62,198 nucleotides of DNA, from the NCBI GenBank assembly GCA_023440975.1, contig JAEZRD010000086.1, positions 1-62,198 on the forward strand, given 5' to 3'. The stretch comes from Methanobacteriota archaeon (GTDB taxonomy: Archaea > Methanobacteriota > Methanobacteria > Methanobacteriales > Methanobacteriaceae). The translations under genes were made by a program, and so were the position numbers. Below are positions 37,522 through 46,471 of this stretch, piece by piece; position 1 is the stretch's first letter, and every line of letters begins with the position of its first letter. Under the pieces are notes generated by a model that saw only the letters and a program-made list of their open reading frames with translations, ran no database searches and was not told the origin of the DNA.

Positions 37522-38463
37522 TTAATTAATTTTTACTTCTTCTTTTAATTCACCCATAGTAGCAACTCTTTCTGCAAAAGCATTATGTCTATGGATACTT
37601 TCTTGGTTGACTTGTCTTACAGTTACTAATGTATCATCATCTAAATGTGAATATTTTTGTAAGATTTTTTCAATCATATTACGTACTGCATCTTCAACAA
37701 AAACAGGTTTTTGATGTGCATTCATTACAATTGCATTTTCATCTGGACGTTTAAGAAGTTCACAAACTGGAGAGCTCATTGAATCTTCAATAATGTCAAT
37801 TATGTCTTCTCCTTTCACTGTTTGGTTTTCAGGAACTTCTATTAATATTGTTCCAACCCCTCTTTGATTGTGGGATGCGAATGTTACTGTGTCTAAAACT
37901 TTTTGTGTTGTTTCTTCATCTAAGAATTCTAAAAGTTTAGCTTTATCTGCTTCCATTACAGATTCTTGTGCACATGGGCAAACGGTCATTCCAACTACTT
38001 CTGCTCCAATACTTTTTCTAATGGATATTTCGCCATCTTCTGATTTTGTACCTATAGCTTTTGCTATGATTTTTGTCATTTCTTGGGTTGGTTTTTCAGT
38101 TATTGGTGATTTACGCATCATCATATAGTCACTAGTCATTCTTACTTCAGCTCTTGTGGAGTAAGTATGTTTTTTTAGCATTGTATTAACTATTTCTGCG
38201 CAAATTGATTCTACTTCGAAATTGCTTGTTTCGATTACTTCTTCCATCACTTCACTTATTGCTTCAGGGTTTCTTGACATGTGAATTCCTTTTTGATCGT
38301 TTGGAAGATCTACGAATGCATCGAATGTAGGTAATAAGATTATTGGTCTTTTCACACCTCTATCTAGTTTTAATAATTTTTTAACACCTGTAACTCCTAC
38401 TCTACTTAATTCGACAGGAACTCTAGGTGTGTCATCTTGAGTATCTGGGAAACAAACTACCAA
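37522..38463 (-). CDS. mptA: GTP cyclohydrolase MptA (Fe(II)-dependent)
   Basis: A 313-residue archaeal GTP cyclohydrolase (FolE2-like family). 'IHMSRNPEAISEVMEEVIE' (about 60-78), 'MTVCPCAQES' (about 154-163) with the metal Cys, 'SHNQRG' (about 193-198) and the late 'SIHRHNAFAERVATMGEL' are conserved. It makes 7,8-dihydroneopterin 2',3'-cyclic phosphate for methanopterin. The start appears to be TTG (complement of 38461-38463) with 'aggtgt' five bases upstream; no ATG is near. Confidence 0.9.
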   Translation of the reverse strand: MVVCFPDTQDDTPRVPVELSRVGVTGVKKLLKLDRGVKRPIILLPTFDAFVDLPNDQKGIHMSRNPEAISEVMEEVIETSNFEVESICAEIVNTMLKKHTYSTRAEVRMTSDYMMMRKSPITEKPTQEMTKIIAKAIGTKSEDGEISIRKSIGAEVVGMTVCPCAQESVMEADKAKLLEFLDEETTQKVLDTVTFASHNQRGVGTILIEVPENQTVKGEDIIDIIEDSMSSPVCELLKRPDENAIVMNAHQKPVFVEDAVRNMIEKILQKYSHLDDDTLVTVRQVNQESIHRHNAFAERVATMGELKEEVKIN

Positions 38464-38660
38464 ATTTTACACCTCGTTTGTAGAAAAAAACAATTAATCT
38501 AATTGATATTTTATCATTAGAATTTTTTTTTAAAAGATTTTTCAATAATTTTTTTTTATTTATCTAATTCTGTTTGGTTTTTAATTAAATAAATATAAAT
38601 AATAATTAAAACTATTTTATGTTTCTAATTATTAGTTATATTGGTTTAAAAATAATATTG

Positions 38661-38686
38661 TTCAATGATTAGGGGTAATCATTGAA
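38661..38686 (-). terminator. 11-bp perfect hairpin after the Lrp-type gene
   Basis: Arms ttcaatgatta (38661-38671) and taatcattgaa (38676-38686) pair perfectly around a loop of four bases (gggg on the plus strand, cccc in the transcript). It starts nine bases after the regulator's stop codon, and a short T-rich tract follows in that direction. Terminator or operator for the downstream mptA. Confidence 0.5.
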
Positions 38687-38695
38687 TGTTTATTT

Positions 38696-39175
38696 TTATA
38701 ATATGTTTGCTGAACCCATATCTTCTTTTACAACATTTAATACTGTTTGTGTGTAAGTTCTTTCAATACCAGGTTCTTTTAACATTTCTTTAATGAAATG
38801 ATCTAATTCTGAGGTATCTCGGAATTTTGCTATTAAGAATGCATCATATTCTCCAGTTACATCGTATATTCCAACTACATTTTTGTTGAATGCGGTTTTG
38901 TTTTCCCAGTTTTCGAGTTTTCCGCCTTTAACTTTAACTCCTATGATACTGGTTAATGTGAAACCTAGTTTATCGTGTCTTAATATTGGTGCGAATTTAC
39001 TGATAACTCCTGTTTTTACCATTTTATCTATACGGTTGTGAACAGTACCAACAGAAATTCCTAAATCACGGGATATTTGTCTGTAAGATATTCTTACATC
39101 GTCGTTAATTATTTTTAATATTTTTACATCTGTGTCGTCTAATTTTACAATTTCATTATTAGTATCTGCTGCCAT
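38696..39175 (-). CDS. Lrp/AsnC family transcriptional regulator
   Basis: A 159-residue regulator. The N-terminal winged helix-turn-helix (about 13-62) has 'ISYRQISRDLGISVGTVHNR', the recognition region. The C-terminal RAM/ACT-like domain covers about 75-150 ('VVGIYDVTGEYDAFLIAKF'). It probably forms oligomers that sense an amino acid or related effector. Target genes are not evident. It has large gaps on both sides, so it is probably transcribed alone and may be autoregulated. Confidence 0.9.
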   Translation of the reverse strand: MAADTNNEIVKLDDTDVKILKIINDDVRISYRQISRDLGISVGTVHNRIDKMVKTGVISKFAPILRHDKLGFTLTSIIGVKVKGGKLENWENKTAFNKNVVGIYDVTGEYDAFLIAKFRDTSELDHFIKEMLKEPGIERTYTQTVLNVVKEDMGSANIL

Positions 39176-39742
39176 GCTTTCATCTCTATTGTATTTTTTT
39201 GTTAAATGTAAATTTATAAATTTGTTTAATTATTTTTTTAAACATTGTATAAATCTTATTATTTTTTAGTTTAGTATCAATATGTTTATAAAACTTTTTA
39301 TTTTTTAATATTAGATTTTTTATTTCTATTGCGTTTAATAGTTTATTTTGATTTAATTCTTTAAATTTTTTAGTTTTTTAGTTTTTTATATCATTGTAAC
39401 TCGTTTTTTAGTTTTTTATTTTGTTTTAGTTTTTTATTTAGTGTTTAAAACTTTTCTGTTATTTTAAGTATTTTGTCAATTTTTTTTTTAAAAAATTAGT
39501 TTTGAGTCAATTTTTTTCATTAATATTTAAGTTATTATTATAATATTATTAGTATTTTTTAATCAGTTATTAAATTAAACAACATTGTTCTAATAGGATT
39601 AAACAGTTCGAGGTGTTCTTAAAATTATTAAAACAAAAAAATTACTAATACAAATAATATCTAAGATAATACAGCTATTAACACCAAAAAACAAATAATA
39701 GGATAAATTTAAGGAAAATTCCTATAAAAATTATTCTACTTT
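39176..39742. other. Intergenic region of low complexity
   Basis: About 570 bases between trm1 and the Lrp-type regulator. It is dominated by T-rich runs with repeated 'ttttttagttttttа'-like units (about 39366-39450), which I regard as simple-sequence DNA. A slightly less AT-rich patch lies near 39585-39620 ('caacattgttctaatagg' onward) but has no tRNA-like folding. It must contain the regulator's promoter. Confidence 0.45.
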
Positions 39743-40936
39743 TTATTCATCTAACAATTTCAATATAATTTCTTTAATCACAGTTATATCTGCATCTGTT
39801 CTAATACCTAATGGTGAAAAATGAGTTCTAACTGCAATATAACCTTGATTCTTCAAGGCATCTAAAACATTAAGTAATTTAGGAGCACTAACTTTAAGAT
39901 TCCTACAAATTACATGAATATCATAAAAAGCAACTGGAGTTTCAGCTTCTTCATAACAAGTATTCAATAATTTTAAAACATCATCTTTGGTGTTTAATTC
40001 CTTTTCATCACTTATACTTATCATTTCACTTATAAACTCTTTGTTTTGAATCTCTCCTAACCACATTGGCCCAGCAATAGTTAATTTCTCCCCACAAATT
40101 GGACAAATTTCAGGAATATTAGTTGCAAGTCCAAAAATGGCTTCGTGATGTAAACATTTTTCACAATGAGCCATATATCCCATATTTTTTAAGGATTCAT
40201 CTGTTGCTTTTGAACCTTTTTTAACTATTAAATATAATCTCATATAATGTTCACTACTATGGGACATCATTACAGTAATATATTTTTTATATTTTGCTAA
40301 TGTGAGAGCAGCAAAACCTGCGAGAATTCTTACACCATTCTCATGACAATATTCGCTTTTAAAAGGTCTAGCATTATATTTACGTATACATGGGGCTTTA
40401 TATGTTCCACAAAGTGAGGATGTATCTGTAGCTGTTAAGCATAATAAACTGTTTCGCTTAATACTATACCCTGCGGAGTCTACAAAATAAGAGGGTGTTC
40501 CAAAAGGATCAATATCAATTACATCAAATTCACCACGATGGTTTCTTAACATAATGCTTGCTTCATTTTGATAAATATTAATATCCACATCATTAATTTT
40601 AGCATTAATTCCAGTAAATTCATTAGCTAAACTACTAATATCATTAACACTAACTTCATCTACACCATCAATTTCTTTTTTATAACGAACTCCTCGAATT
40701 CCACTTCCTCCAAAAACATCACAAATATTTATTTCTTGATTTAACATTTTTTGGAAAGTTTGAATCGCTAATATTGATGTGTCTCTATTAAATTCCATTC
40801 TTGGATTATAAAATACTGGTGCATCAGATGATATTTTCTCAAACTCTGGAAATTCAATCTGAACTAATCCTTCATTAATAGTTCTTAAATCATCTTCACT
40901 GTATTCTATTTCTTTATCTTCAAGATTTTCATCCAT
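39743..40936 (-). CDS. trm1: tRNA (guanine26-N2)-dimethyltransferase
   Basis: A 397-residue Trm1. 'APVFYNPRMEFNRD' (about 40-53), the SAM region 'DVFGGSGIRGVRYKKE' (about 72-87), 'DVIDIDPFGTPSYFVD' (about 135-150) and 'LTATDTSSLCG' (about 165-175) are diagnostic. A zinc site is formed by CEKC and CPIC near 253 and 276. It dimethylates G26 of tRNA. The frame opens at a GTG (40945) within a 'gtgat' ribosome-binding site; start placed at the ATG 40936. Confidence 0.92.
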   Translation of the reverse strand: MDENLEDKEIEYSEDDLRTINEGLVQIEFPEFEKISSDAPVFYNPRMEFNRDTSILAIQTFQKMLNQEINICDVFGGSGIRGVRYKKEIDGVDEVSVNDISSLANEFTGINAKINDVDINIYQNEASIMLRNHRGEFDVIDIDPFGTPSYFVDSAGYSIKRNSLLCLTATDTSSLCGTYKAPCIRKYNARPFKSEYCHENGVRILAGFAALTLAKYKKYITVMMSHSSEHYMRLYLIVKKGSKATDESLKNMGYMAHCEKCLHHEAIFGLATNIPEICPICGEKLTIAGPMWLGEIQNKEFISEMISISDEKELNTKDDVLKLLNTCYEEAETPVAFYDIHVICRNLKVSAPKLLNVLDALKNQGYIAVRTHFSPLGIRTDADITVIKEIILKLLDE

Positions 40937-41148
40937 CTTTATCACAATTTATCAAATTTTTTTACTATTATTTAGTTTGTACAAAGTGTTTTATATAAAA
41001 TAGCAATAAATATTATATTAATATAATTTATTTATAAATGATTTAAAACTTTTTATAAAGTATTAAATTTATCATAATGAATTAAACTTTAAAAATAATT
41101 ATTATTAAATAAGGAAAATTTTTTAAGAAAGATTAATGGTGATAAAAT

Positions 41149-42258
41149 ATGGCAAATAAGCAAATTTCTATAGCTAAACCAATTATTGAAGATGAGGAAA
41201 TAAATGCAGTAATAGATGTAATGAAATCTGGAATGATAGCTCAAGGACCAAAAGTTGCAGAATTTGAACAAGAATTCGCTGAATATGTTGGGGCAAAATA
41301 TGGGGTAGCAACTAACTCAGGAACAGCAGCTTTACATGTTGCAATGTTATCAGCAGGTTTAGGTGATGGGGATGAAGTAATAACTACTCCTTTTACTTTT
41401 GTAGCTACTGGAAATTCTGTTTTATACACTGGAGCTAAACCAGTATTTGTTGATATTGATCCTGAAACTTACACATTAGACCCAGAAAAAATTGAAGAAG
41501 CAATCACTGATAAAACCAAAGCTATTTTGCCTGTTCAATTATTTGGTCAATCAGCAGATATGGATCCAATAATGAAAATTGCAAAAGATTATGATTTATT
41601 TGTAATAGAAGATGCTGCACAAGCTCATGGTGCAACTTACACTGACACTCAAAAAGTTGGAAGCATTGGAGATATGGGATGTTTCAGTTTTTATCCAACT
41701 AAAAACATGACTACTAGTGAAGGTGGAATGATTACAACTAATAATGAAGATTTAGCTGAAAAAGCTAGAATTTACCGTGCTCATGGTAGTAGTGTTAAAT
41801 ATAAACACGATGTAATAGGTTATAACTTCCGTATGACTGATATTGGTGCAGCAATAGGAATTGAACAATTAAAAAAGATTGATTCATTTAATGAAAAAAG
41901 AATTAGTAATGCAGCATATTTAACTGAAGGATTAAAAGATTTAAAAGGTGTTATAACTCCTACTGTACGTGATGGTTCTAAACATGTTTTCCACCAATAT
42001 ACTATTAGAGTTAATCCTGAAAAACGTGATCAATGGGTTGAATTTTTCACAGAAAATGGAATTGGTTCAGGAATTCATTATCCTATACCACTTTACAAAC
42101 AACCATTATATGAAAAATTAGGTTACAATCAAAATGAACCAATCACTGAAGAAATTGCTAGTAGTGTTATTTCTATACCTGTTCATCCTAGTTTAACAAC
42201 TGAAGATTTAGATACTATAATTAAGGTTGTTAGTGAAGGTTCAGATAAATTTGAATAG
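41149..42258 (+). CDS. DegT/DnrJ/EryC1/StrS family aminotransferase
   Basis: A 369-residue PLP-dependent sugar aminotransferase. 'GTAALHVAMLSAGLGDGDEV' (about 59-78), 'FVIEDAAQAHGATY' (about 145-158) and 'FSFYPTKNMTTSEGGMI' (about 180-196), with the PLP lysine in PTKN, are hallmarks. It would aminate a nucleotide-linked keto-sugar for surface glycans or pseudomurein-related polymers. The exact substrate is unknown. It stands alone with 'ggtgat' before the ATG. Confidence 0.88.
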   Translation: MANKQISIAKPIIEDEEINAVIDVMKSGMIAQGPKVAEFEQEFAEYVGAKYGVATNSGTAALHVAMLSAGLGDGDEVITTPFTFVATGNSVLYTGAKPVFVDIDPETYTLDPEKIEEAITDKTKAILPVQLFGQSADMDPIMKIAKDYDLFVIEDAAQAHGATYTDTQKVGSIGDMGCFSFYPTKNMTTSEGGMITTNNEDLAEKARIYRAHGSSVKYKHDVIGYNFRMTDIGAAIGIEQLKKIDSFNEKRISNAAYLTEGLKDLKGVITPTVRDGSKHVFHQYTIRVNPEKRDQWVEFFTENGIGSGIHYPIPLYKQPLYEKLGYNQNEPITEEIASSVISIPVHPSLTTEDLDTIIKVVSEGSDKFE

Positions 42259-42353
42259 AATTTAAAAAAATTTAAAATTTATTAATTCATCACTTTTTTT
42301 TAATTTAGATGAATTAATTTTTTTTATAATCAATTTTATTGTTTAAAAATAGT

Positions 42354-42659
42354 TTATTTTAACATATTATTTACAGTATCAACCTTATCGTTTAATCCTC
42401 TTTTAGATAAATCTCTACGATCATCTATTTTTATAACAGTATAAACTCGGTCGATACCTTGTTTGAATACTTCTTCTTGGGCTTTACTTATCGCTGAGTA
42501 TAATTCTTCATAAGTTTCAGCTTCTATTAATGTTCCCATACCAGTTAATTGGTAATTTAATCCGGAATCTTTAATAGATTGTACCGCTGCAGTTACAAAG
42601 TCTTTACATTCAGTTCCATCATTTCCAACAGGAAGTATGCAGAAGTCACAAGTTATCAT
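42354..42659 (-). CDS. MTH1187-family thiamine-binding-like protein (DUF77)
   Basis: A 101-residue ferredoxin-like-fold protein of the DUF77/YkoF-like family ('MGTLIEAETYEEL', about 41-53; 'VYTVIKIDDRRD', about 73-84). Members bind thiamine or its hydroxymethylpyrimidine part. Partner genes for transport are not adjacent. The ATG has no clear ribosome-binding site. Only 65 bases separate it from the divergent tRNA thiolase gene, so the promoters must overlap. Confidence 0.8.
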   Translation of the reverse strand: MITCDFCILPVGNDGTECKDFVTAAVQSIKDSGLNYQLTGMGTLIEAETYEELYSAISKAQEEVFKQGIDRVYTVIKIDDRRDLSKRGLNDKVDTVNNMLK

Positions 42660-42724
42660 AGAATATACATATATAATTAAATAGATATAAAGTTTAACAA
42701 AATTATAATTAATAAGTGATAAAA

Positions 42725-43579
42725 ATGCCTGAAACTCTTCAAAAAGATGAATTCAATAAAAAAATTTATACCCGAATTCATAAGCTAATAATAGATTATG
42801 ATTTAATTGAAAATGGGGATAAAATTGCTGTAGCATTATCTGGAGGTAAAGATAGTGTTTTAACATTATATGCCCTAAAACAATTTCAAGAAAAATGTGA
42901 TTTTGATTTAGTAGCAATAAGTGTTGATGAAGGAATTGAAGGCTACAGATTAGAGGGTATAAAATCTGCAATTGATAATGCAGAAAAGTTAGATGTTCCT
43001 CTTATTCAAAAATCATTTAAAGAAGAAGAAGATTTTAATTTAGATGATATTTATACTAATTTTAAAAGTGCCTGTATCCCTTGTGGGGTATTTCGACGAA
43101 ATATTCTAAATAATACAGCATATGATTGGGGTGCTGATAAAATAGCTACTGGTCATAATTTAGATGATGAGATACAATCATTTTTGATGAGTTTTTCACG
43201 TGGAGATAATGTTAAATTCTCTAAATTTGGACCGAAGTTAGATCAAATTCATCCAAAACTTGTTCCACGTATCAAACCATTATGGAATACTCCAGAAAAA
43301 GAAGTTGGAATGTGGGGGGTTATTAATGGTATTGAGATTCATTTTGCAGAATGTCCTTACAGTAATTTATCTTTAAGAGCTAAAATTAAAGAATTTTTAA
43401 ATCGTGCTGAAGATGAAAATCCGGGTATTAAAGAAAAAGTTATGAGTTCTTTTCAAAAAGATTTGGGTTTTGATTCACCTATTCCAACAACTCTTAATGA
43501 GTGTGAAATTTGCGGTGAACCAACTTCAGGTAAAATTTGTAAGGCCTGTGAAATTAAAGATTTATTAAATAATATTTAA
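42725..43579 (+). CDS. ncsA: tRNA 2-thiolation ATPase (TtuA/NcsA/Ctu1 family)
   Basis: A 284-residue PP-loop ATPase. 'VALSGGKDSVLTLY' (about 36-49) is the PP-loop. 'CIPCGVFRRN' (about 118-127) holds a catalytic Cys pair, followed by 'IATGHNLDDEIQSFLM'. A C-terminal zinc site is seen in CEICGEP and CKAC. The N-terminal zinc finger of longer relatives is missing. It probably thiolates U34 or U54 in tRNA. The frame's GTG at 42716 is part of the 'gtgat' ribosome-binding sequence; start set at the ATG 42725. Confidence 0.83.
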   Translation: MPETLQKDEFNKKIYTRIHKLIIDYDLIENGDKIAVALSGGKDSVLTLYALKQFQEKCDFDLVAISVDEGIEGYRLEGIKSAIDNAEKLDVPLIQKSFKEEEDFNLDDIYTNFKSACIPCGVFRRNILNNTAYDWGADKIATGHNLDDEIQSFLMSFSRGDNVKFSKFGPKLDQIHPKLVPRIKPLWNTPEKEVGMWGVINGIEIHFAECPYSNLSLRAKIKEFLNRAEDENPGIKEKVMSSFQKDLGFDSPIPTTLNECEICGEPTSGKICKACEIKDLLNNI

Positions 43580-43594
43580 TTTTTTCTTATTTTT

Positions 43595-44536
43595 TTAGTT
43601 TCTAATTATAATGAAAGCCATATAAACTAAAAACATTGCAATTAATATTATACCTTCTTTTTTATCTAATTCATGGTCAGTTAAACCAAATACATATAAT
43701 ACTACTGTTGCAATTATCATAACTAATAAATCTATTATCATGTTGTGTCCAACAGCAATTGGATGGATTATACCACTTAAACCTAGAATAAATAAAATGT
43801 TAAATAGGTTACTTCCAACAATGTTTCCTATAGCTATATTATTTTCACCTTTTTTAATTGCAGTTAAACTTGTTACTAATTCTGGTAGGCTTGTACCAAT
43901 GGATACGATTGTTAATCCTACAAGTGTTTCACTCATTCCAAAACTAAGGGCAATGTATTTTGAACTATCCACTACTAATTGTGCACCAATAATAATACCA
44001 GCTAAACTTATTATAGCTATTATTAAACTTATTGGTAAGGAATATTTTGGTTTTTCCACGACTTTTGATGCAGGAGATTTTTTTGCATCATATACTAAGT
44101 AAGTAACATATGCTACAATAAATATTAAGAATATTAATGCACTTATTCTGCTAATTTGCCAAGTTAAATAAACTATTACTGTTAAAAGTATGCTAACTAT
44201 AACTAAAAAGGGCATATCTTTACGTATGAGTTTTGGATCAACTTTCATTGTACCAACTAGGGCACATATTCCAATAATGAACAGTATATTGAAAATATTA
44301 CTTCCTACTACATTACTTATTGCAATAGCATTACTTCCGGATATTGCTGCGGCTGTACTTACTGCTGCTTCTGGGGCACTTGTACCGAATGCTACGATTG
44401 TAAGTCCAATAATTAATGATGGTACTTTTAATACATCTGCTATGCTTGTTGCACCATCTACAAAGTAATCTGCACCTTTTATAAGTAAAACAAATCCTAT
44501 AAGTAGTAATATTATTTGTATAATCATTTCAAACAT
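43595..44536 (-). CDS. Calcium/sodium antiporter (CaCA family)
   Basis: A 313-residue membrane protein with ten or so hydrophobic segments in two inverted halves. Each half has the alpha-repeat signature: 'VAFGTSAPEAAVS' with 'VVGSNIFNILF', and 'VSIGTSLPELVTSLTA' with 'IVGSNLFNILFIL'. It exchanges Na+ or H+ for Ca2+. The frame begins at a TTG (44551) that overlaps a 'ggag' site, so the ATG at 44536 is preferred. It is convergent with ncsA, 15 bases apart. Confidence 0.88.
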   Translation of the reverse strand: MFEMIIQIILLLIGFVLLIKGADYFVDGATSIADVLKVPSLIIGLTIVAFGTSAPEAAVSTAAAISGSNAIAISNVVGSNIFNILFIIGICALVGTMKVDPKLIRKDMPFLVIVSILLTVIVYLTWQISRISALIFLIFIVAYVTYLVYDAKKSPASKVVEKPKYSLPISLIIAIISLAGIIIGAQLVVDSSKYIALSFGMSETLVGLTIVSIGTSLPELVTSLTAIKKGENNIAIGNIVGSNLFNILFILGLSGIIHPIAVGHNMIIDLLVMIIATVVLYVFGLTDHELDKKEGIILIAMFLVYMAFIIIRN

Positions 44537-44733
44537 TTTGATAAACTCCAAGTAAAAAAAAGTATTATTATTTTAATAATGTGATTTTGGAAAATATTTT
44601 TTTACTTTATTATCCGTTTAAATTTTATTTTATTTAATATTATCTTTGTTGATAAAAAATTTGAAATTTTATTATTTATTTGTATAAAATTTATTTGTTA
44701 AAAATAGGGGGGTTAATATGAGGATGATTGTTT

Positions 44734-46089
44734 TTAATTTTCATCCTCATTATTTTTATCTGTTTCATTGTCCTCATTTGTTTCAGGTTCAATTTCTTTT
44801 ACAAGTATTTTATCAATATGATGTCCATCAATACTTATTATTTTGAAATTTAATCTGTCCCATGTGAAGTTATCCCCAGCTTCAGGAATTGATCCTGTGA
44901 AACTTAATATGAAACCAGCTAGTGTAGTATAATAATCTTCATCTTCATGAGGGAAATCCTTTTCTTCAATTTTGAAAAGTTCTTTAAAGTTATCTATTGG
45001 GAATCTACCATCGATTAAGTAGGAACCATCTTTTCTTTTTGTTGCTCTTGGTTCATTTTCTTCATCAATACCTGGTATGTCTCCAACTATTCCTTCAAGT
45101 AAGTCGTTTAATGTTATTAAACCTTCTACTGTACCGAATTCATCTACAACAAGTGACATGTGTACATATTCTTTGTTGGATTTGAATTTTTTTAATAATT
45201 CCATTGAAGGTAATTGTTCTGGAACTACTAATGGGTCTTTAATATTTTTTCTTAATTCGATTTTATCTTTTGTAAATATGCTGCTTAATATATCTTTGGC
45301 TTGAATTACTCCAAGGAAGTCATCTAGTTCTCCTTCTGCTACTGGAAATATGGATCTTTTACTGTCTATAACCATTTTTTTTATTTCATCGAGGTCATCT
45401 TCTAAGTCTATCCATATGATATCGTTTCTTGGGGTCATTATCATATCTACTTTTTGTGCATCTAAGCGAAATACTCTTTTAATAATGCTTTGTTCTTCTT
45501 TTTCAATGGTTCCATCTTCTATTCCTTCAGCAATTAATAGTTTAACTTCATCTTGTGTTACTACATCATCTTCTGCTGGTTTGGAACCTATTAATCTTAA
45601 TACGAAGTTGGTTGATCCACTTAAAGCATTTACTATTGGTCTGCATACAGTAGTCATGAATCGCATTGTTTTTGCACTTTTCAATGCAGATTTTTCTGGA
45701 TTGTTTAATGCAACACGTTTTGGAACAATTTCTCCAATGATTAAACTGAAGTAAGTTGTGATAAGTACAACTATAATTAAAGATATTGTGTTTGCATATG
45801 GAATATATGGTTTAAGGAATAATGCTAATGGTTCTGAGAGTGTTGCTCCACCGAGAGCCCCTGTTAATATTCCAATTAATGTGATTCCTATTTGTATTGC
45901 AGATAAAAATTCGTTTGGATCTTCTAATAAGTTTAATATTATGGTGGCTTTTTTGTTTCCATTTTTTTCTTCTTTTTGTAATAAAATCTTTTTGGACGAC
46001 ACGATGGCTATTTCAGCCATAGATAAGTATGCATTTAATAGTATTAATACAGCGATAAATACTATTTCTAAATATATTTCAAAATTCAT
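44734..46089 (-). CDS. CNNM/hemolysin-C family protein (DUF21-CBS-CorC)
   Basis: A 451-residue membrane protein. The N-terminal DUF21/CNNM domain (about 1-190) has four membrane segments and 'LSMAEIAIVSSKK' and 'GIATL'-like blocks. A CBS pair follows (about 205-330; 'MTPRNDIIWIDLEDD', 'VVDEFGTVEGLITLNDLLE'), then a CorC_HlyC transporter-associated domain (about 350-430) and an acidic Glu/Asp/Asn tail. The family is linked to Mg2+ or Co2+ efflux and the CBS pair probably senses Mg-ATP. The hemolysin name is historical. Confidence 0.88.
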   Translation of the reverse strand: MNFEIYLEIVFIAVLILLNAYLSMAEIAIVSSKKILLQKEEKNGNKKATIILNLLEDPNEFLSAIQIGITLIGILTGALGGATLSEPLALFLKPYIPYANTISLIIVVLITTYFSLIIGEIVPKRVALNNPEKSALKSAKTMRFMTTVCRPIVNALSGSTNFVLRLIGSKPAEDDVVTQDEVKLLIAEGIEDGTIEKEEQSIIKRVFRLDAQKVDMIMTPRNDIIWIDLEDDLDEIKKMVIDSKRSIFPVAEGELDDFLGVIQAKDILSSIFTKDKIELRKNIKDPLVVPEQLPSMELLKKFKSNKEYVHMSLVVDEFGTVEGLITLNDLLEGIVGDIPGIDEENEPRATKRKDGSYLIDGRFPIDNFKELFKIEEKDFPHEDEDYYTTLAGFILSFTGSIPEAGDNFTWDRLNFKIISIDGHHIDKILVKEIEPETNEDNETDKNNEDEN

Positions 46090-46122
46090 TTCTCTTCTAA
46101 CCTTTTAAATTAAAGTTTTTTT

Positions 46123-46341
46123 TTAGTGTTTTAAGTCACTAGCTTTTTGAAATCCAGTTCCACCATATATTTCTTCTTGCATTTGGCGAACGGTTTCTGC
46201 TGCTTCAGCTTGTGTTTCAACTTTTTTAAAGATTCTTCTTTCTTTAACTTTTAAAGTTTTTCCACAAGTACATTTTCGTGTATTAATGCCTTCTTTTGCA
46301 TATAATACTCTGCCGCATCCACAGCGAAAGATAAGATACAT
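46123..46341 (-). CDS. DUF1922 zinc-binding protein
   Basis: A 72-residue protein with 'RCGCGRVLYAKEGINTRKCT' followed by 'CGK': two CxC/CxCG knuckles forming a small zinc ribbon (about 7-28), then a basic helix-forming region. It corresponds to the MTH1184-type DUF1922 family, whose function is unknown to me. It lies 33 bases upstream of the CNNM gene on the same strand. Confidence 0.78.
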   Translation of the reverse strand: MYLIFRCGCGRVLYAKEGINTRKCTCGKTLKVKERRIFKKVETQAEAAETVRQMQEEIYGGTGFQKASDLKH

Positions 46342-46471
46342 TTTATTAAATCTTCTCCTTTCAAAATAAATTGTTTAATATTTATTCTTATGATATATAC
46401 TATGTATGAATACAGTTATTTAATCTATTCTTTTTAAAAAAATTCTAAAAAATAATTTTAAATCCTTTTTT

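Noticed and set aside
39366..39450. Repeated 'ttttttagtttttta' units, considered as a repeat array
   Set aside because: Irregular length and spacing; simple-sequence DNA and not CRISPR or a defined tandem repeat.
39595..39625. 'cagttcgaggtgttc' as a possible tRNA T-loop
   Set aside because: Flanking bases cannot form the T-stem or an acceptor stem within 75 bases.
45350..46108. Two plus-strand frames of 116-134 codons inside the CNNM gene
   Set aside because: Antisense shadows of the CBS/DUF21 protein, without start signals.
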